Part shown: positions 20,738 through 29,418 of the stretch, piece after piece | Numbering within the stretch: the stretch's first letter is position 1 | Layout of the letters: each line of letters opens with the position of its first letter | From: Streptomyces phaeoluteigriseus | GTDB taxonomy: Bacteria; Actinomycetota; Actinomycetes; Streptomycetales; Streptomycetaceae | Reading direction: 5' to 3' | NCBI RefSeq assembly: GCF_001896135.2 | Contig: NZ_MPOH02000017.1 | Span: 196,862-260,861 of the forward strand | DNA length: 64,000 bases | Notes under the pieces: generated by a model | Told to the model about the DNA's origin: nothing | Seen by the model: only the letters and a program-made list of their open reading frames with translations | The model's database searches: none | Made by a program: the position numbers and the translations under genes

Positions 20738-21592
20738 TCACTTCTCCTCCGCCTTCCCCTGCGCCCAGCGCCGCACATGCGGTAGATCGTCGTCCAGCCA
20801 GAAGGCGCTCTCCTCGGGATCCCGGGAGTCGGTGACTACCAGGATCTCCTCGAACTTCGCGCCCGTACCCCGGAACCCGAGATGAGGTTCGACCGCCCAC
20901 AGGCCCGGCCGCGGCGGATGGTCGGAGAAACGGTACGGCGACCACAGCGGCGACCAGCCCTCACGGTGACCGTGCAGCGCGTCCGACGCCAGTCCTTTCA
21001 GGGCCTGGGCGCCGAAGCCGAACAGCCGGGGCGACCAACGGCGTTCCCGGACCCTGTCCACTTTGTGCGCGATCACGCCGAAGGGGTACGCGCGATGCCG
21101 GTTGGCGTAACCCTGGAGGACCATGAGGCGGTCGACGTCCCGGTAGATCTCGCGCAGCGGCCGCCGCTCGCGCACCTCGCCCAGGATCAGCTCCCGGTGG
21201 ACCTCCAGGTCGTTTATCAGCTTCTCCTGAAGCGGATGGCCACCGAGCGCGCCCGAGTAGCCGATGTCCGCCGTGAAGCCCTCGAAGACCGGGGCCATGT
21301 CCAGGATGAACGGCATCCCGGGCTCCAGCCGGCGGTCGGTCGGGAAGAACTGGAGCGGCACCCGGAAGCCCACGAACGCCGTGCGGTCCCCGAACCAGGC
21401 GAACGGCAGATGGAACCAGTCCCGCACGCCCCGCGCGCGCAGCCACTCGCGCTGCATGCGCGCGGCCTCGCGCTCCGTGACCCCTGGCTCCAGCCGGGCC
21501 GCCACCTCCTGCGCGCACTCGTACGCCAGACGCTGCACCCGCTGGAATCCCCGCAGGTCGGAGGAGAGTTCGCGTGTCTCTGCCGTCGTCAT
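20738..21592 (-). CDS. M24-family metallopeptidase-like protein
   Basis: 284 residues, creatinase/aminopeptidase fold. The first metal-binding Asp is in FILDMAPVFEGFTADIGYSG (both Asp positions present). A histidine-containing segment (HRAYPFGVIAHKVDR) and C-terminal glutamates (AVEPHLGFRGTGAKFEEILVV) supply the remaining likely ligands. It is shorter than PepP because it lacks the N-terminal domain. Start ATG 21592 (MTTAETREL) with GAGG just upstream; a GTG at 21607 lacks a ribosome site. Upstream partner of the hydrolase-SDR fusion in a two-gene operon; the substrate is unknown. Confidence 0.82.
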   Translation of the reverse strand: MTTAETRELSSDLRGFQRVQRLAYECAQEVAARLEPGVTEREAARMQREWLRARGVRDWFHLPFAWFGDRTAFVGFRVPLQFFPTDRRLEPGMPFILDMAPVFEGFTADIGYSGALGGHPLQEKLINDLEVHRELILGEVRERRPLREIYRDVDRLMVLQGYANRHRAYPFGVIAHKVDRVRERRWSPRLFGFGAQALKGLASDALHGHREGWSPLWSPYRFSDHPPRPGLWAVEPHLGFRGTGAKFEEILVVTDSRDPEESAFWLDDDLPHVRRWAQGKAEEK

Positions 21593-21824
21593 GCCACCTC
21601 GTCCCACCGGTCCGCACCGATTGCGCTACGTGTCCGTAACTTGACCCCGCCGAATCTGGCACTTGTTAGAGAGAGCGTCAATAGGGCGGACGGCATGCCC
21701 GATTCCCGCGTTCCCTAGCTCTCAGGATGGGGAACCCTTACGGGCCCGTACATCTCGAGTCTGAGACGAGGACAGCTCTGCGGTCTGACGACCTGGCGTG
21801 GTCCGCGTCACTATCGTCGAGGAC

Positions 21825-22796
21825 GTGACTGTGATCGCGACCGAAAGCCTGAGCAAGCGGTTCCCCCGGGTGACCGCTCTTGACCGGCTCTCCGTGGATG
21901 TCGGACCCGGTGTGACCGGACTCGTCGGCGCCAACGGAGCCGGCAAGTCCACACTGATCAAGATCCTGCTGGGTCTGTCCCCCGCCACCGAGGGCCGCGC
22001 CGAAGTGCTCGGACTCGATGTCGCCACCAAGGGCGCCGCCATCCGGGAGCGCGTCGGCTACATGCCGGAGCACGACTGCCTGCCGCCCGACGTCTCGGCC
22101 ACCGAGTTCGTCGTGCACATGGCCCGCATGTCCGGCCTGCCACCGACCGCCGCGCGCGAGCGCACCGCCGACACCCTGCGCCACGTCGGGCTGTACGAGG
22201 AGCGCTACCGCCCCATCGGCGGCTACTCCACGGGCATGAAACAGCGCGTGAAGCTCGCCCAGGCCCTGGTCCACGACCCGCAACTGGTCCTCCTCGACGA
22301 GCCGACCAACGGCCTCGACCCCGTCGGGCGTGACGAGATGCTCGGCCTGATCCGTCGCATCCACACCGACTTCGGGATCTCGGTCCTCGTCACCTCCCAC
22401 CTGCTGGGCGAACTCGAACGCACCTGCGATCACGTCGTGGTCGTCGACGGCGGCAAGCTCCTGCGCTCCAGCGCCACCACCGACTTCACCCAGACCACCA
22501 CGACCCTCGCCATCGAGGTCACCGACACCGACGAGCACCCGGACGGCACCCGCGCGGCCCGCGAGGCACTCCGCGCGCGCGGGGTCGAGGTTCTCGACGC
22601 CGCAAGCGGCCTGCCCGGCGCCGGCCACGTCCTGCTGCTGACCGCACAGGGCGAGGACACCTACGACGTCGTACGGGACGTGGTCGCCGACCTGGGCCTC
22701 GGCCTGGTGCGCATGGAACAGCGCCGGCACCACATCTCCGAGGTCTTCCACGACAGTGACGAGCAGCGGAAGGAGGCCGTCGGCCATGGCAGTTGA
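21825..22796 (+). CDS. ABC transporter ATP-binding protein (first pair)
   Basis: 323 residues. Walker A GANGAGKST, signature YSTGMKQRVKLAQAL and Walker B LVLLDEPTNGLDP, followed by VTSHLLGELE (H-loop). After the ATPase core there is a 90-residue C-terminal extension. The chosen start is GTG 21825 (VTVIATESLSKRF); GTG 21798 adds nine residues. First gene of the four-gene operon ATPase-permease-ATPase-permease; it overlaps the permease start by 11 bases. Substrate unknown; the layout is that of ABC-2 exporters. Confidence 0.9.
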   Translation: MTVIATESLSKRFPRVTALDRLSVDVGPGVTGLVGANGAGKSTLIKILLGLSPATEGRAEVLGLDVATKGAAIRERVGYMPEHDCLPPDVSATEFVVHMARMSGLPPTAARERTADTLRHVGLYEERYRPIGGYSTGMKQRVKLAQALVHDPQLVLLDEPTNGLDPVGRDEMLGLIRRIHTDFGISVLVTSHLLGELERTCDHVVVVDGGKLLRSSATTDFTQTTTTLAIEVTDTDEHPDGTRAAREALRARGVEVLDAASGLPGAGHVLLLTAQGEDTYDVVRDVVADLGLGLVRMEQRRHHISEVFHDSDEQRKEAVGHGS

Positions 22797-23694
22797 GCAC
22801 CCGGTGACCACCCCCTCGGGCGACCAGACCCGCATCCACAACATCGGCTACCGCAGTTACGACGGCCCGCGCCTGGGCCGCGCCTACGCCCGCCGGTCCC
22901 TCTACTCGCAGTCCCTGCGCGGCGCCTACGGCCTCGGCCGCTCGGTGAAGTCCAAGGTGCTGCCCATGCTCCTGTTCGTGGTGATGTGCGTGCCGGCGGC
23001 CATCATGGTCGCCGTCGCCGTCGCCACGAAGGCCAAGGAACTCCCGCTGGACTACACCCGCTACGCGATCGTCATGCAGGCCGTCATCAGCCTCTACGTC
23101 GCCTCGCAGGCACCCCAGTCCGTCTCGCGCGACCTGCGCTTCAAGACCGTGCCGCTGTACTTCTCCCGGCCGATCGAGACCGCGGACTACGTCCGAGCCA
23201 AGTTCGCGGCGCTCGCCTCCGCCCTGTTCATCCTCACCGCCGCACCCCTGCTGGTGCTCTACGTGGGCGCCCTGCTGGCCAAGCTCGACTTCGCCGACCA
23301 GACCGAGGGATTCGCCCAGGGACTCGTGTCCGTGGCGCTGCTCTCACTGCTCTTCGCCGGCCTCGGCCTGGTCATCGCCGCGGTCACCCCGCGCCGCGGC
23401 TTCGGCATCGCGGCGGTCATCGCCGTACTGACCATCTCCTACGGCGCCGTCTCCACGCTCCAGGCCATCGCCGACGCCCAGGGCAGCACCGGAGCCATCC
23501 CCTGGATCGGGCTGTTCTCGCCGGTCACCCTCATCGACGGCGTGCAGTCGGCGTTCCTCGGTGCCAGTTCCGCAGCTCCGGGCGGGATCGGCCCGTCCAA
23601 CGGGGAGGGCGCCGTCTACGTCCTCGTCTGCCTGGGCCTGATCGCCGCGTGCTACGGCCTCCTGATGCGCCGCTACAAGAAGGTGGGCCTGTGA
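22786..23694 (+). CDS. ABC-2 type transporter permease (first pair)
   Basis: 302 residues, about six hydrophobic segments (LPMLLFVVMCVPAAIMVAVA, ALFILTAAPLLVLYVGALLA and others). The family-typical VSRDLRFKTVPLYFSRPIE lies in the cytoplasmic loop. The N-terminus carries HNIGYRSYDGPRLGR, a segment I associate with actinobacterial ABC-2 permeases next to this ATPase. ATG 22786 with AAGGAGG nine bases upstream overlaps the preceding ATPase gene. Its stop overlaps the next start (GTGA). Confidence 0.88.
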   Translation: MAVEHPVTTPSGDQTRIHNIGYRSYDGPRLGRAYARRSLYSQSLRGAYGLGRSVKSKVLPMLLFVVMCVPAAIMVAVAVATKAKELPLDYTRYAIVMQAVISLYVASQAPQSVSRDLRFKTVPLYFSRPIETADYVRAKFAALASALFILTAAPLLVLYVGALLAKLDFADQTEGFAQGLVSVALLSLLFAGLGLVIAAVTPRRGFGIAAVIAVLTISYGAVSTLQAIADAQGSTGAIPWIGLFSPVTLIDGVQSAFLGASSAAPGGIGPSNGEGAVYVLVCLGLIAACYGLLMRRYKKVGL

Positions 23695-24602
23695 CCACGC
23701 TCTCCCTCGACCACGTCTCCCGCTGGTTCGGCAACGTGGTCGCCGTCAACGACATCACCATGACCGTCGGCCCCGGCGTCACGGGCCTGCTGGGCCCCAA
23801 CGGCGCCGGAAAATCCACCCTCATCAACATGATGGGCGGCTTCCTCGCCCCCTCCACCGGCACCGTCACCCTCGACGGCCAGCAGGTGTGGCGCAACGAG
23901 GACATCTACCGGCACATCGGCATCGTCCCCGAGCGCGAGGCGATGTACGACTTCCTCACCGGCCGCGAGTTCGTCGTCGCCAACGCCGAACTGCACGGCC
24001 TCGGCGCCAAGGCCGCCCAGAAGGCCCTGGCCACGGTCGAGATGGAGTACGCGCAGGACCGCAAGATCGAGACGTACTCCAAGGGCATGCGCCAGCGCGT
24101 GAAGATGGCCAGCGCCCTCGTGCACGACCCGTCGCTGCTGCTGCTGGACGAGCCCTTCAACGGTATGGACCCGCGCCAGCGCATGCAGCTCATGGACCTG
24201 CTGCGACGCATGGGCGACGAGGGCCGCACCGTGCTGTTCTCCTCGCACATCCTCGAAGAGGTCGAGCAACTGGCCTGGCACATCGAGGTCGTCGTCGCCG
24301 GGCGCCACGCGGCCAGCGGCGACTTCCGCAAGATCCGCCGGCTGATGACCGACCGCCCGCACCGCTACCTCGTGCGCTCCAGCGACGACCGTGCTCTCGC
24401 GGCCGCGTTGATCGCCGACCCGTCGACCTCCGGCATCGAGGTCGACCTCGCCGAGGGAGCGCTGCGCATCCAGGCCGTCGACTTCGGCCGCTTCACCTCA
24501 CTGCTGCCACGGGTCGCCAGGGACCACGGCATCAGACTGCTCACGGTCTCGCCGTCCGACGAGTCCCTCGAGTCCGTGTTCTCGTACCTGGTCGCGGCGT
24601 AG
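23691..24602 (+). CDS. ABC transporter ATP-binding protein (second pair)
   Basis: 303 residues. Walker A GPNGAGKST, signature YSKGMRQRVKMASAL and Walker B LLLLDEPFNGMDP with FSSHILEEVE. GTG 23691 overlaps the TGA of the permease, so the two are translationally coupled. The C-terminal part (residues about 220-303) resembles the extension found in exporters of drugs or lipids. It probably pairs with the permease 10 bases downstream. Confidence 0.9.
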   Translation: MTTLSLDHVSRWFGNVVAVNDITMTVGPGVTGLLGPNGAGKSTLINMMGGFLAPSTGTVTLDGQQVWRNEDIYRHIGIVPEREAMYDFLTGREFVVANAELHGLGAKAAQKALATVEMEYAQDRKIETYSKGMRQRVKMASALVHDPSLLLLDEPFNGMDPRQRMQLMDLLRRMGDEGRTVLFSSHILEEVEQLAWHIEVVVAGRHAASGDFRKIRRLMTDRPHRYLVRSSDDRALAAALIADPSTSGIEVDLAEGALRIQAVDFGRFTSLLPRVARDHGIRLLTVSPSDESLESVFSYLVAA

Positions 24603-24612
24603 GAGGCCGAAG

Positions 24613-25332
24613 ATGTACGACCCCACAGTCGCCCGACTCACGTACCGCGCCCTGCTCGGCCGACGCCGAGCCCTCATCCTCGGCGCGCTGCCGCTGTTGC
24701 TGATCGCGATCTCGGTGGTGGTGCGCGGCCTCGCCGGCGCCGACGATCAGACCGCGTCCGACCTGCTCGGCGGGCTCGCGCTCGCCACCATGGTGCCGAT
24801 CATCGGCGTCATCGCCGGCACGGGCGCGATCGGGCCCGAGATCGACGACGGTTCCGTGGTCTATCTGCTGTCCAAGCCGCTGAAGCGGCCGACGATCATC
24901 TTCACCAAGCTCATCGTCGCCATCGCGGTGACGATGGTGTTCTCGGCGCTGCCCACCCTCATCGCCGGGTTCATCCTCAACGGCAACGGGCAGCAGATCG
25001 CCGTCGCCTACACGATCGCCGCGCTGGTCTCCTCCATCGCCTACGCGGCGGTGTTCCTGCTGCTCGGCACGGTGTCCCGGCACGCGGTGGTCTTCGGCCT
25101 CGTCTACGCCCTCGTCTGGGAGGCCCTGTTCGGTTCGCTGGTGCCGGGTGCGCGCACCCTCAGCGTCCAGCAGTGGTCGCTGGCCGTCGCCGACAAGGTC
25201 GCCGGCGGTGACCTCATCAGCTCGGACGTCGGACTGACCACGGCGACCGTCCTGTTGGTCGCGGTGACGGTGCTCGCGACCTGGTACGCGGGACAGAAGC
25301 TGCGGGCGCTGACGCTGGCGGGGGAGGAGTAG
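24613..25332 (+). CDS. ABC-2 type transporter permease (second pair)
   Basis: 239 residues with about six TM segments (ALILGALPLLLIAISVVVRG, LATMVPIIGVIAGTGAIG, AAVFLLLGTVSR, GLVYALVWEALFGSL, TATVLLVAVTVLATWYAGQK). The loop GPEIDDGSVVYLLSKPLKR is typical of this family. AGGAGG lies ten bases before ATG 24613. Last gene of the operon. Confidence 0.88.
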   Translation: MYDPTVARLTYRALLGRRRALILGALPLLLIAISVVVRGLAGADDQTASDLLGGLALATMVPIIGVIAGTGAIGPEIDDGSVVYLLSKPLKRPTIIFTKLIVAIAVTMVFSALPTLIAGFILNGNGQQIAVAYTIAALVSSIAYAAVFLLLGTVSRHAVVFGLVYALVWEALFGSLVPGARTLSVQQWSLAVADKVAGGDLISSDVGLTTATVLLVAVTVLATWYAGQKLRALTLAGEE

Positions 25333-25441
25333 GCGCCGGGGCTCCCCGCAAGGGCCTTGCCTCGGATCTTGACGGGGGCTTCATCTCTGCCCCGGCAGAC
25401 TGGACGGACGGAAACGGCCGTGAGGACGGCAGGAGGTCGGG

Positions 25442-25762
25442 ATGGCGGACGAGGTGGCGCAGTTCGGCGGGCCCGAGCACGGCGACGACCGCGGGCGGTC
25501 GGAGGGCGGCATACCCGACCGGTTTGCCGACCGGTCTGCCGGCCGGGCCCCGGAGCAGGGCTCGGACGAGGGATGGAGCGAACTCGTTCTCGACGAGGAC
25601 TTCATACGGGCCGCCGACACCTCCGAGCCGTCCGCCCGCGCGCGGATGCTTGCCGCGCGCTGGCGCGCGGAGGAGCCCGAGCCCCAGCCGTGGCGCTCGG
25701 ACGAACCGCCCGCGGGGTGGTTCTTCAGCAAGGCGCGGCGGCGTAGGTGGCGCCGCCGGTAG
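25442..25762 (+). CDS. Small charged protein of unknown function
   Basis: 106 residues. AGGAGG stands eight bases before ATG 25442, which strongly supports it. The sequence is acidic in the first two thirds (WSELVLDEDFIRAADTSEPS), then ARARMLAARWRAE, and ends in a very basic tail (SKARRRRWRRR). No TM segment or signal peptide. The conserved-looking LDEDFIRAA and W/R-rich end suggest a real, probably membrane- or nucleic-acid-associated protein. I do not recognise the family. Confidence 0.75.
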   Translation: MADEVAQFGGPEHGDDRGRSEGGIPDRFADRSAGRAPEQGSDEGWSELVLDEDFIRAADTSEPSARARMLAARWRAEEPEPQPWRSDEPPAGWFFSKARRRRWRRR

Positions 25763-26086
25763 GGCGGTGCCACGTCCTGACGAGGCGGCTTCGGCCGGTC
25801 GGCGGACCTCGTGAGTTCCGTCGCTCGTACAGCTGTTTTATTCGGTGGCACTCAACTCGGTCTGTGGGCAGGATGGTTGTTGTCCGCAGCGCCGGGGAGC
25901 CGGCGCCACACGCTGGGAGAGGAGCGGGGCGATGTCCATGCACGGCAGTACGTCCAGCTCCCGACAGGGCAGCCGGCGGCGGTCTCCGGAGTAGTTACCC
26001 CTCCATGGAGTCCGCCGCACACGGGGAGCTGCCCGGGGCGGCCGCTTCGAGCACGCGATGTCGCTCTCGCGTGAGGCCGCCCACCC
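25763..26086. other. Gap before tRNA-Ser, with one possible mini-ORF
   Basis: No firm gene. A 20-codon frame at 25932-25994 (MSMHGSTSSSRQGS...) is preceded by AGGAG at correct spacing, but it is too short to judge. The stretch near 25836 (TGTTTTATTCGG) is locally AT-rich and may hold a promoter. Confidence 0.35.
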
Positions 26087-26171
<85 letters not shown>

Positions 26172-26379
26172 CAGGACGTTGTCACTTTGACTGGGCCGGG
26201 GTCTTGGTCCGGGGTATGTCGAGAGGCTCGGGTGGGTTGTTGCGGCCGGGGCCGGGGCCGCAGCCCGGGCCGGGTGTTCGGTCGGGGTGCGGGTGGGGTG
26301 TGGCTGGTCGCGCAGTTCCCCGCGCCCCTGATCGCCTACGGCGATCCCGGACGCCTCCGATCGCCTGCGGCGATCGTTG

Positions 26380-26527
26380 TGCCGCGTGCCGCGTGCCGCG
26401 TGCCGCGTGCCGCGTGCCGCGTGCCGCGTGCCGCGTGCCCGCAGTGCCGCGTGCCGCGTGCCGCGTGCGCGTGCCGCGTGCCGCGTGCCGCGTGCCGCGT
26501 GCGCGTGCCGCGCTGCCGCGTGCCGCG
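26380..26527. repeat. 7-bp tandem array (TGCCGCG), interrupted
   Basis: About 20 copies of TGCCGCG head to tail, with short interruptions near 26440, 26466 and 26501 that keep most of the phase. It lies between tRNA-Ser and the HAD gene and reads as Arg/Ala/Cys-rich junk in every frame. Confidence 0.95.
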
Positions 26528-26539
26528 TAGACCCTTGCC

Positions 26540-26602
26540 GTAGCCCGTAGCCCGTAGCCCGTAGCCCGTAGCCCGTAGCCCGTAGCCCGTAGCCCGTAGC
26601 CT
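26540..26602. repeat. 7-bp tandem array (GTAGCCC), nine copies
   Basis: Nine head-to-tail copies of GTAGCCC, eight perfect and the last ending in T. It starts 13 bases after the other 7-bp array but has an unrelated unit. Likely a length-variable locus. Confidence 0.95.
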
Positions 26603-26691
26603 TCCTGCCCCGCAAGCCGGTTGTCCTGTGCCCAGCCGGGCGGTTGAACCAGCCGGGCGGTTGACCAGCCCGGGGCAGACGGTCCGGCCGG

Positions 26692-27507
26692 CTAGCCCAG
26701 CAGTCTCTCCAGGACGACCGCGATGCCGTCCTCCTCGTTGGAGGTGGTCTGTTCGTCGGCTACTGCCTTCAGGTCCGGGTGGGCGTTGGCCATGGCAACG
26801 CTTCTGGCGGACCAGGCGAACATGGGGATGTCGTTGGGCATGTCGCCGAAGGCGATCGTGTCGGCCGCCTTCAGGCCCAGGCGGCGGGCCGCGAGGGAGA
26901 GGCCGGTGGCCTTGGACAGGCCGAGGGGGAGCAGTTCCACGATCCCCGCTCCGGCCATCGCGACGGTGACGAAGCCGCCCGCGGCCTGGCGGGCGGCCTC
27001 GGCCAGGTCGTCGTCCGACAGCTCGGGATGCTGGATGTAGATCTTGTTCAGCGGGGCCGACCAGAGGTCCGAGGCGTCGGTGAGCGGTGTCGAAGGGAGC
27101 CTGCCGGTGACCGCGTAACCCGGGCCGACCAGCACCTCCCCCTCCAGTCCGTCCCGGCTCGCCGCCAGGTACAGCGGGCCGACCTCCGCCTCGATCTTGG
27201 CCAGTGCGACCCCGGCCAGCTGCCGGTCCAGGGTCACCGAGGTCAGCAGGCGGTGCGTGCCGACGTCGTAGACCTGGGCGCCCTGACCGCAGACCGCGAG
27301 ACCGTCGTAGCCGAGGTCGTCGAGGATGTGCCGGGTCCACGGGACGCCGCGGCCGGTCACCACGATGTGGGCCGCGCCCGCCGCGGTGGCCGCGGCGAGG
27401 GCTTCACGGGTGCGACGGGAGACCGACTCGTCGGAGCGCAGCAGCGTCCCGTCGAGGTCGGTCGCGATCAGCCGGTACGGAAACCCCGGGGCGGCGGCCT
27501 CGCTCAC
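26692..27507 (-). CDS. HAD-superfamily (Cof-type) phosphatase, coupled to serS
   Basis: 271 residues. Motifs: IATDLDGTLL, IVVTGRG, LSKATGLSLA and AFGDMPNDIPMF. GTG 27507 overlaps the serS stop (GTGA), so the protein is made by translational coupling to seryl-tRNA synthetase. A paralogue of the gene at 16146-17027, with the same C2-cap layout. Substrate unknown; it may clear a phosphorylated metabolite. Confidence 0.9.
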   Translation of the reverse strand: MSEAAAPGFPYRLIATDLDGTLLRSDESVSRRTREALAAATAAGAAHIVVTGRGVPWTRHILDDLGYDGLAVCGQGAQVYDVGTHRLLTSVTLDRQLAGVALAKIEAEVGPLYLAASRDGLEGEVLVGPGYAVTGRLPSTPLTDASDLWSAPLNKIYIQHPELSDDDLAEAARQAAGGFVTVAMAGAGIVELLPLGLSKATGLSLAARRLGLKAADTIAFGDMPNDIPMFAWSARSVAMANAHPDLKAVADEQTTSNEEDGIAVVLERLLG

Positions 27508-28781
27508 TTGGCCACCGGCTCCAGGACTTCCCGGCCGCCGAGGTAGGGCCGCAGCACCTCGGGCACGCGCACGGAGCCGTCGGCCTGCTGGTGGTTCTCC
27601 AGGATCGCCACGATGGTGCGCGGGACGGCGCACAGCGTGCCGTTGAGGGTGGCCAGCGGGCGGACCTGCTTGCCCTCGCGGACCCGGATCGACAGTCGGC
27701 GGGACTGGTACTCCGTGCAGTCCGAGGTCGACGTCAGCTCGCGGTACTTGCCCTGGGTCGGGATCCAGGCCTCGCAGTCGAACTTGCGGGCGGCCGAGGA
27801 GCCGAGGTCGCCGGTGGCTACGTCGATCACGCGGAACGGCAGCTCCAGCGAGGTCAGCCACTGCTTCTCCCACTCCAGCAGGCGCTGGTGCTCGGCCTGC
27901 GAGTCCTCGGGAGTGACGTAGGTGAACATCTCCACCTTGTCGAACTGGTGGACGCGGAAGATGCCCTTGGTGTCCTTGCCGTGCGAACCGGCCTCACGGC
28001 GGAAGCAGGGCGAGAAGCCCGCGTAGCGCAGCGGCAGGCGGTCGGCGTCGATGATCTCGTCCATGTGGTACGCGGCGAGGGCGACCTCGGAGGTTCCGAC
28101 GAGGTAGAGGTCGTCCTTCTCGAGGTGGTAGACGTCCTGGGCCGCCTGCCCGAGGAAGCCGGTGCCCGCCATGGACTGGGGCCGGACCAGAGCCGGGGTC
28201 AGCATCGGCGTGAAGCCGGCCGCCGTGGCCTGGGCGATCGCCGCGTTCACCAGGGCCAGCTCCAGCAGGGCGCCGATGCCGGTGAGGAAGTAGAAGCGCG
28301 AGCCGGAGACCTTCGCGCCGCGCTCGACGTCGATGGCGCCGAGCAGCTGGCCGAGTTCCAGGTGGTCCTTGGGCTCGAAGCCCTCGGCGCCGAAGTCGCG
28401 GATGTCACCGTGCGTCTCCAGCGTGACGAAGTCCTCCTCACCGCCGACGGGCACGTCGGGGTGGACGAGGTTGCCGAGCTGGAGCAGCAGCTCCTGCGTC
28501 TCGGTGTCGGCGGCGTCGCGCTCGGCGTCGGCCACCTTCACGTCGGCGGCGAGCTGGCTCGCCTTCTTCAGCAGCTCGGCCTTCTCGTCCGCGGAGGCCT
28601 TGGGGATGAGCTTGCCGAGCGCCTTCTGCTCGGCGCGCAGCTCGTCGAAGCGGACGCCGGACGACCTGCGCCGCTCGTCGGCAGACAGGAGAGAGTCGAC
28701 GAGCGCGACGTCCTCTCCACGGGCGCGCTGGGACGCGCGCACACGGTCGGGGTCCTCACGGAGCAGGCGAAGGTCAATCAC
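27504..28781 (-). CDS. serS: Seryl-tRNA synthetase
   Basis: 425 residues, class II synthetase that charges tRNA-Ser. The N-terminal helical arm (residues about 1-110, SADERRRSSGVRFDELRAEQ...) binds the long variable arm of tRNA-Ser. Class II motif 2 is FRREAGSHGKDTKGIFRVHQ; motif 3 contains REL-TSTSDCTEYQSRRLSIR. GTG 28781 (VIDLRLLREDPDRV) is the family start; the upstream extension in the same frame is not conserved-looking. Two tRNA-Ser genes are also in this window. Upstream lies a 0.6 kb region rich in DnaA boxes. Confidence 0.97.
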   Translation of the reverse strand: MIDLRLLREDPDRVRASQRARGEDVALVDSLLSADERRRSSGVRFDELRAEQKALGKLIPKASADEKAELLKKASQLAADVKVADAERDAADTETQELLLQLGNLVHPDVPVGGEEDFVTLETHGDIRDFGAEGFEPKDHLELGQLLGAIDVERGAKVSGSRFYFLTGIGALLELALVNAAIAQATAAGFTPMLTPALVRPQSMAGTGFLGQAAQDVYHLEKDDLYLVGTSEVALAAYHMDEIIDADRLPLRYAGFSPCFRREAGSHGKDTKGIFRVHQFDKVEMFTYVTPEDSQAEHQRLLEWEKQWLTSLELPFRVIDVATGDLGSSAARKFDCEAWIPTQGKYRELTSTSDCTEYQSRRLSIRVREGKQVRPLATLNGTLCAVPRTIVAILENHQQADGSVRVPEVLRPYLGGREVLEPVAK

Positions 28782-29418
28782 GTGGTCAAGGCTACCGGTG
28801 CGGGGTGACGCCTCACGACTCACTATTGTGAAACGCTCCTTACATACCGTTATGGGGGAATTGCCCTGTGGCGCCAGAAGGCGGTTTTCCGCGTCAATAG
28901 AGGCCGTTTCACTCCCTGGACGGGGCGGCGGTGCGGCAGTGTGTTGACTCGATTTCCTTGTGCGGAGCGGTACTTGGGCGCGGGTTGTCCACAGGGATCC
29001 ACCCTCCGGAAAAGTTATCCACAGGCTGTGCGAAAGATCTGTGGACATCGGAATTGATCATTCCGGGGAGGCTCCTCCCTTGGTCGAATTCCTTGGTCAA
29101 ACCCCTCCTGCGCCCACTTTCGGGTGGAAATGGGTAGCCCTAAAGGATTGATCGAAGGAAACAGGTGGACGAAGAGTGATCGACCGGGTCGGGGGTCAAG
29201 TGGAGGGCTGTAGGGCGATATGTCGACCGGATGGTGCTTCGGTGTCGACTTGTCCCCAGGTCGAGATGCCGCCCTGTGGATAACTCCTGTGGATAACGAA
29301 GATATGCAGGTAGGACCGGCTGAAAGGCGCGCTTGGGGCAGGCGACAGGTCGGCGTAACGCGGGCGAAGGGCATGCGTAAGCCGCGTGTCGCCTCCCCGT
29401 AATCCGGCCCGACCCGGT
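28782..29418. other. Gene-free region between serS and pheA with DnaA boxes
   Basis: 637 bases without a supported gene; both flanking genes read leftward. It is less GC-rich than its surroundings (around 28810-28870 and 29040-29110). It holds five consensus DnaA boxes, listed separately. It must also carry the serS promoter. Confidence 0.8.
28985..29296. promoter_or_regulatory. DnaA-box cluster (five boxes plus one near-box)
   Basis: Consensus-fitting 9-mers: TTGTCCACA 28985-28993, TTATCCACA 29015-29023, TGTGGACAT 29040-29048 (other strand), TGTGGATAA 29275-29283 and TGTGGATAA 29288-29296 (both other strand). TTGTCCCCA at 29250-29258 is one off. Two sub-clusters are separated by about 200 bases. 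Confidence 0.85.

Noticed and set aside
25811..26074. Hypothetical membrane protein upstream of tRNA-Ser
   Set aside because: The GTG start lacks a ribosome site and the frame overlaps another candidate; the hydrophobic stretch is short.
26172..26540. Coding frames through the 7-bp array
   Set aside because: Repetitive translations change with the repeat phase; no start context.
26380..26602. CRISPR array
   Set aside because: Units are 7 bp with no spacers; no cas genes. These are simple tandem repeats.
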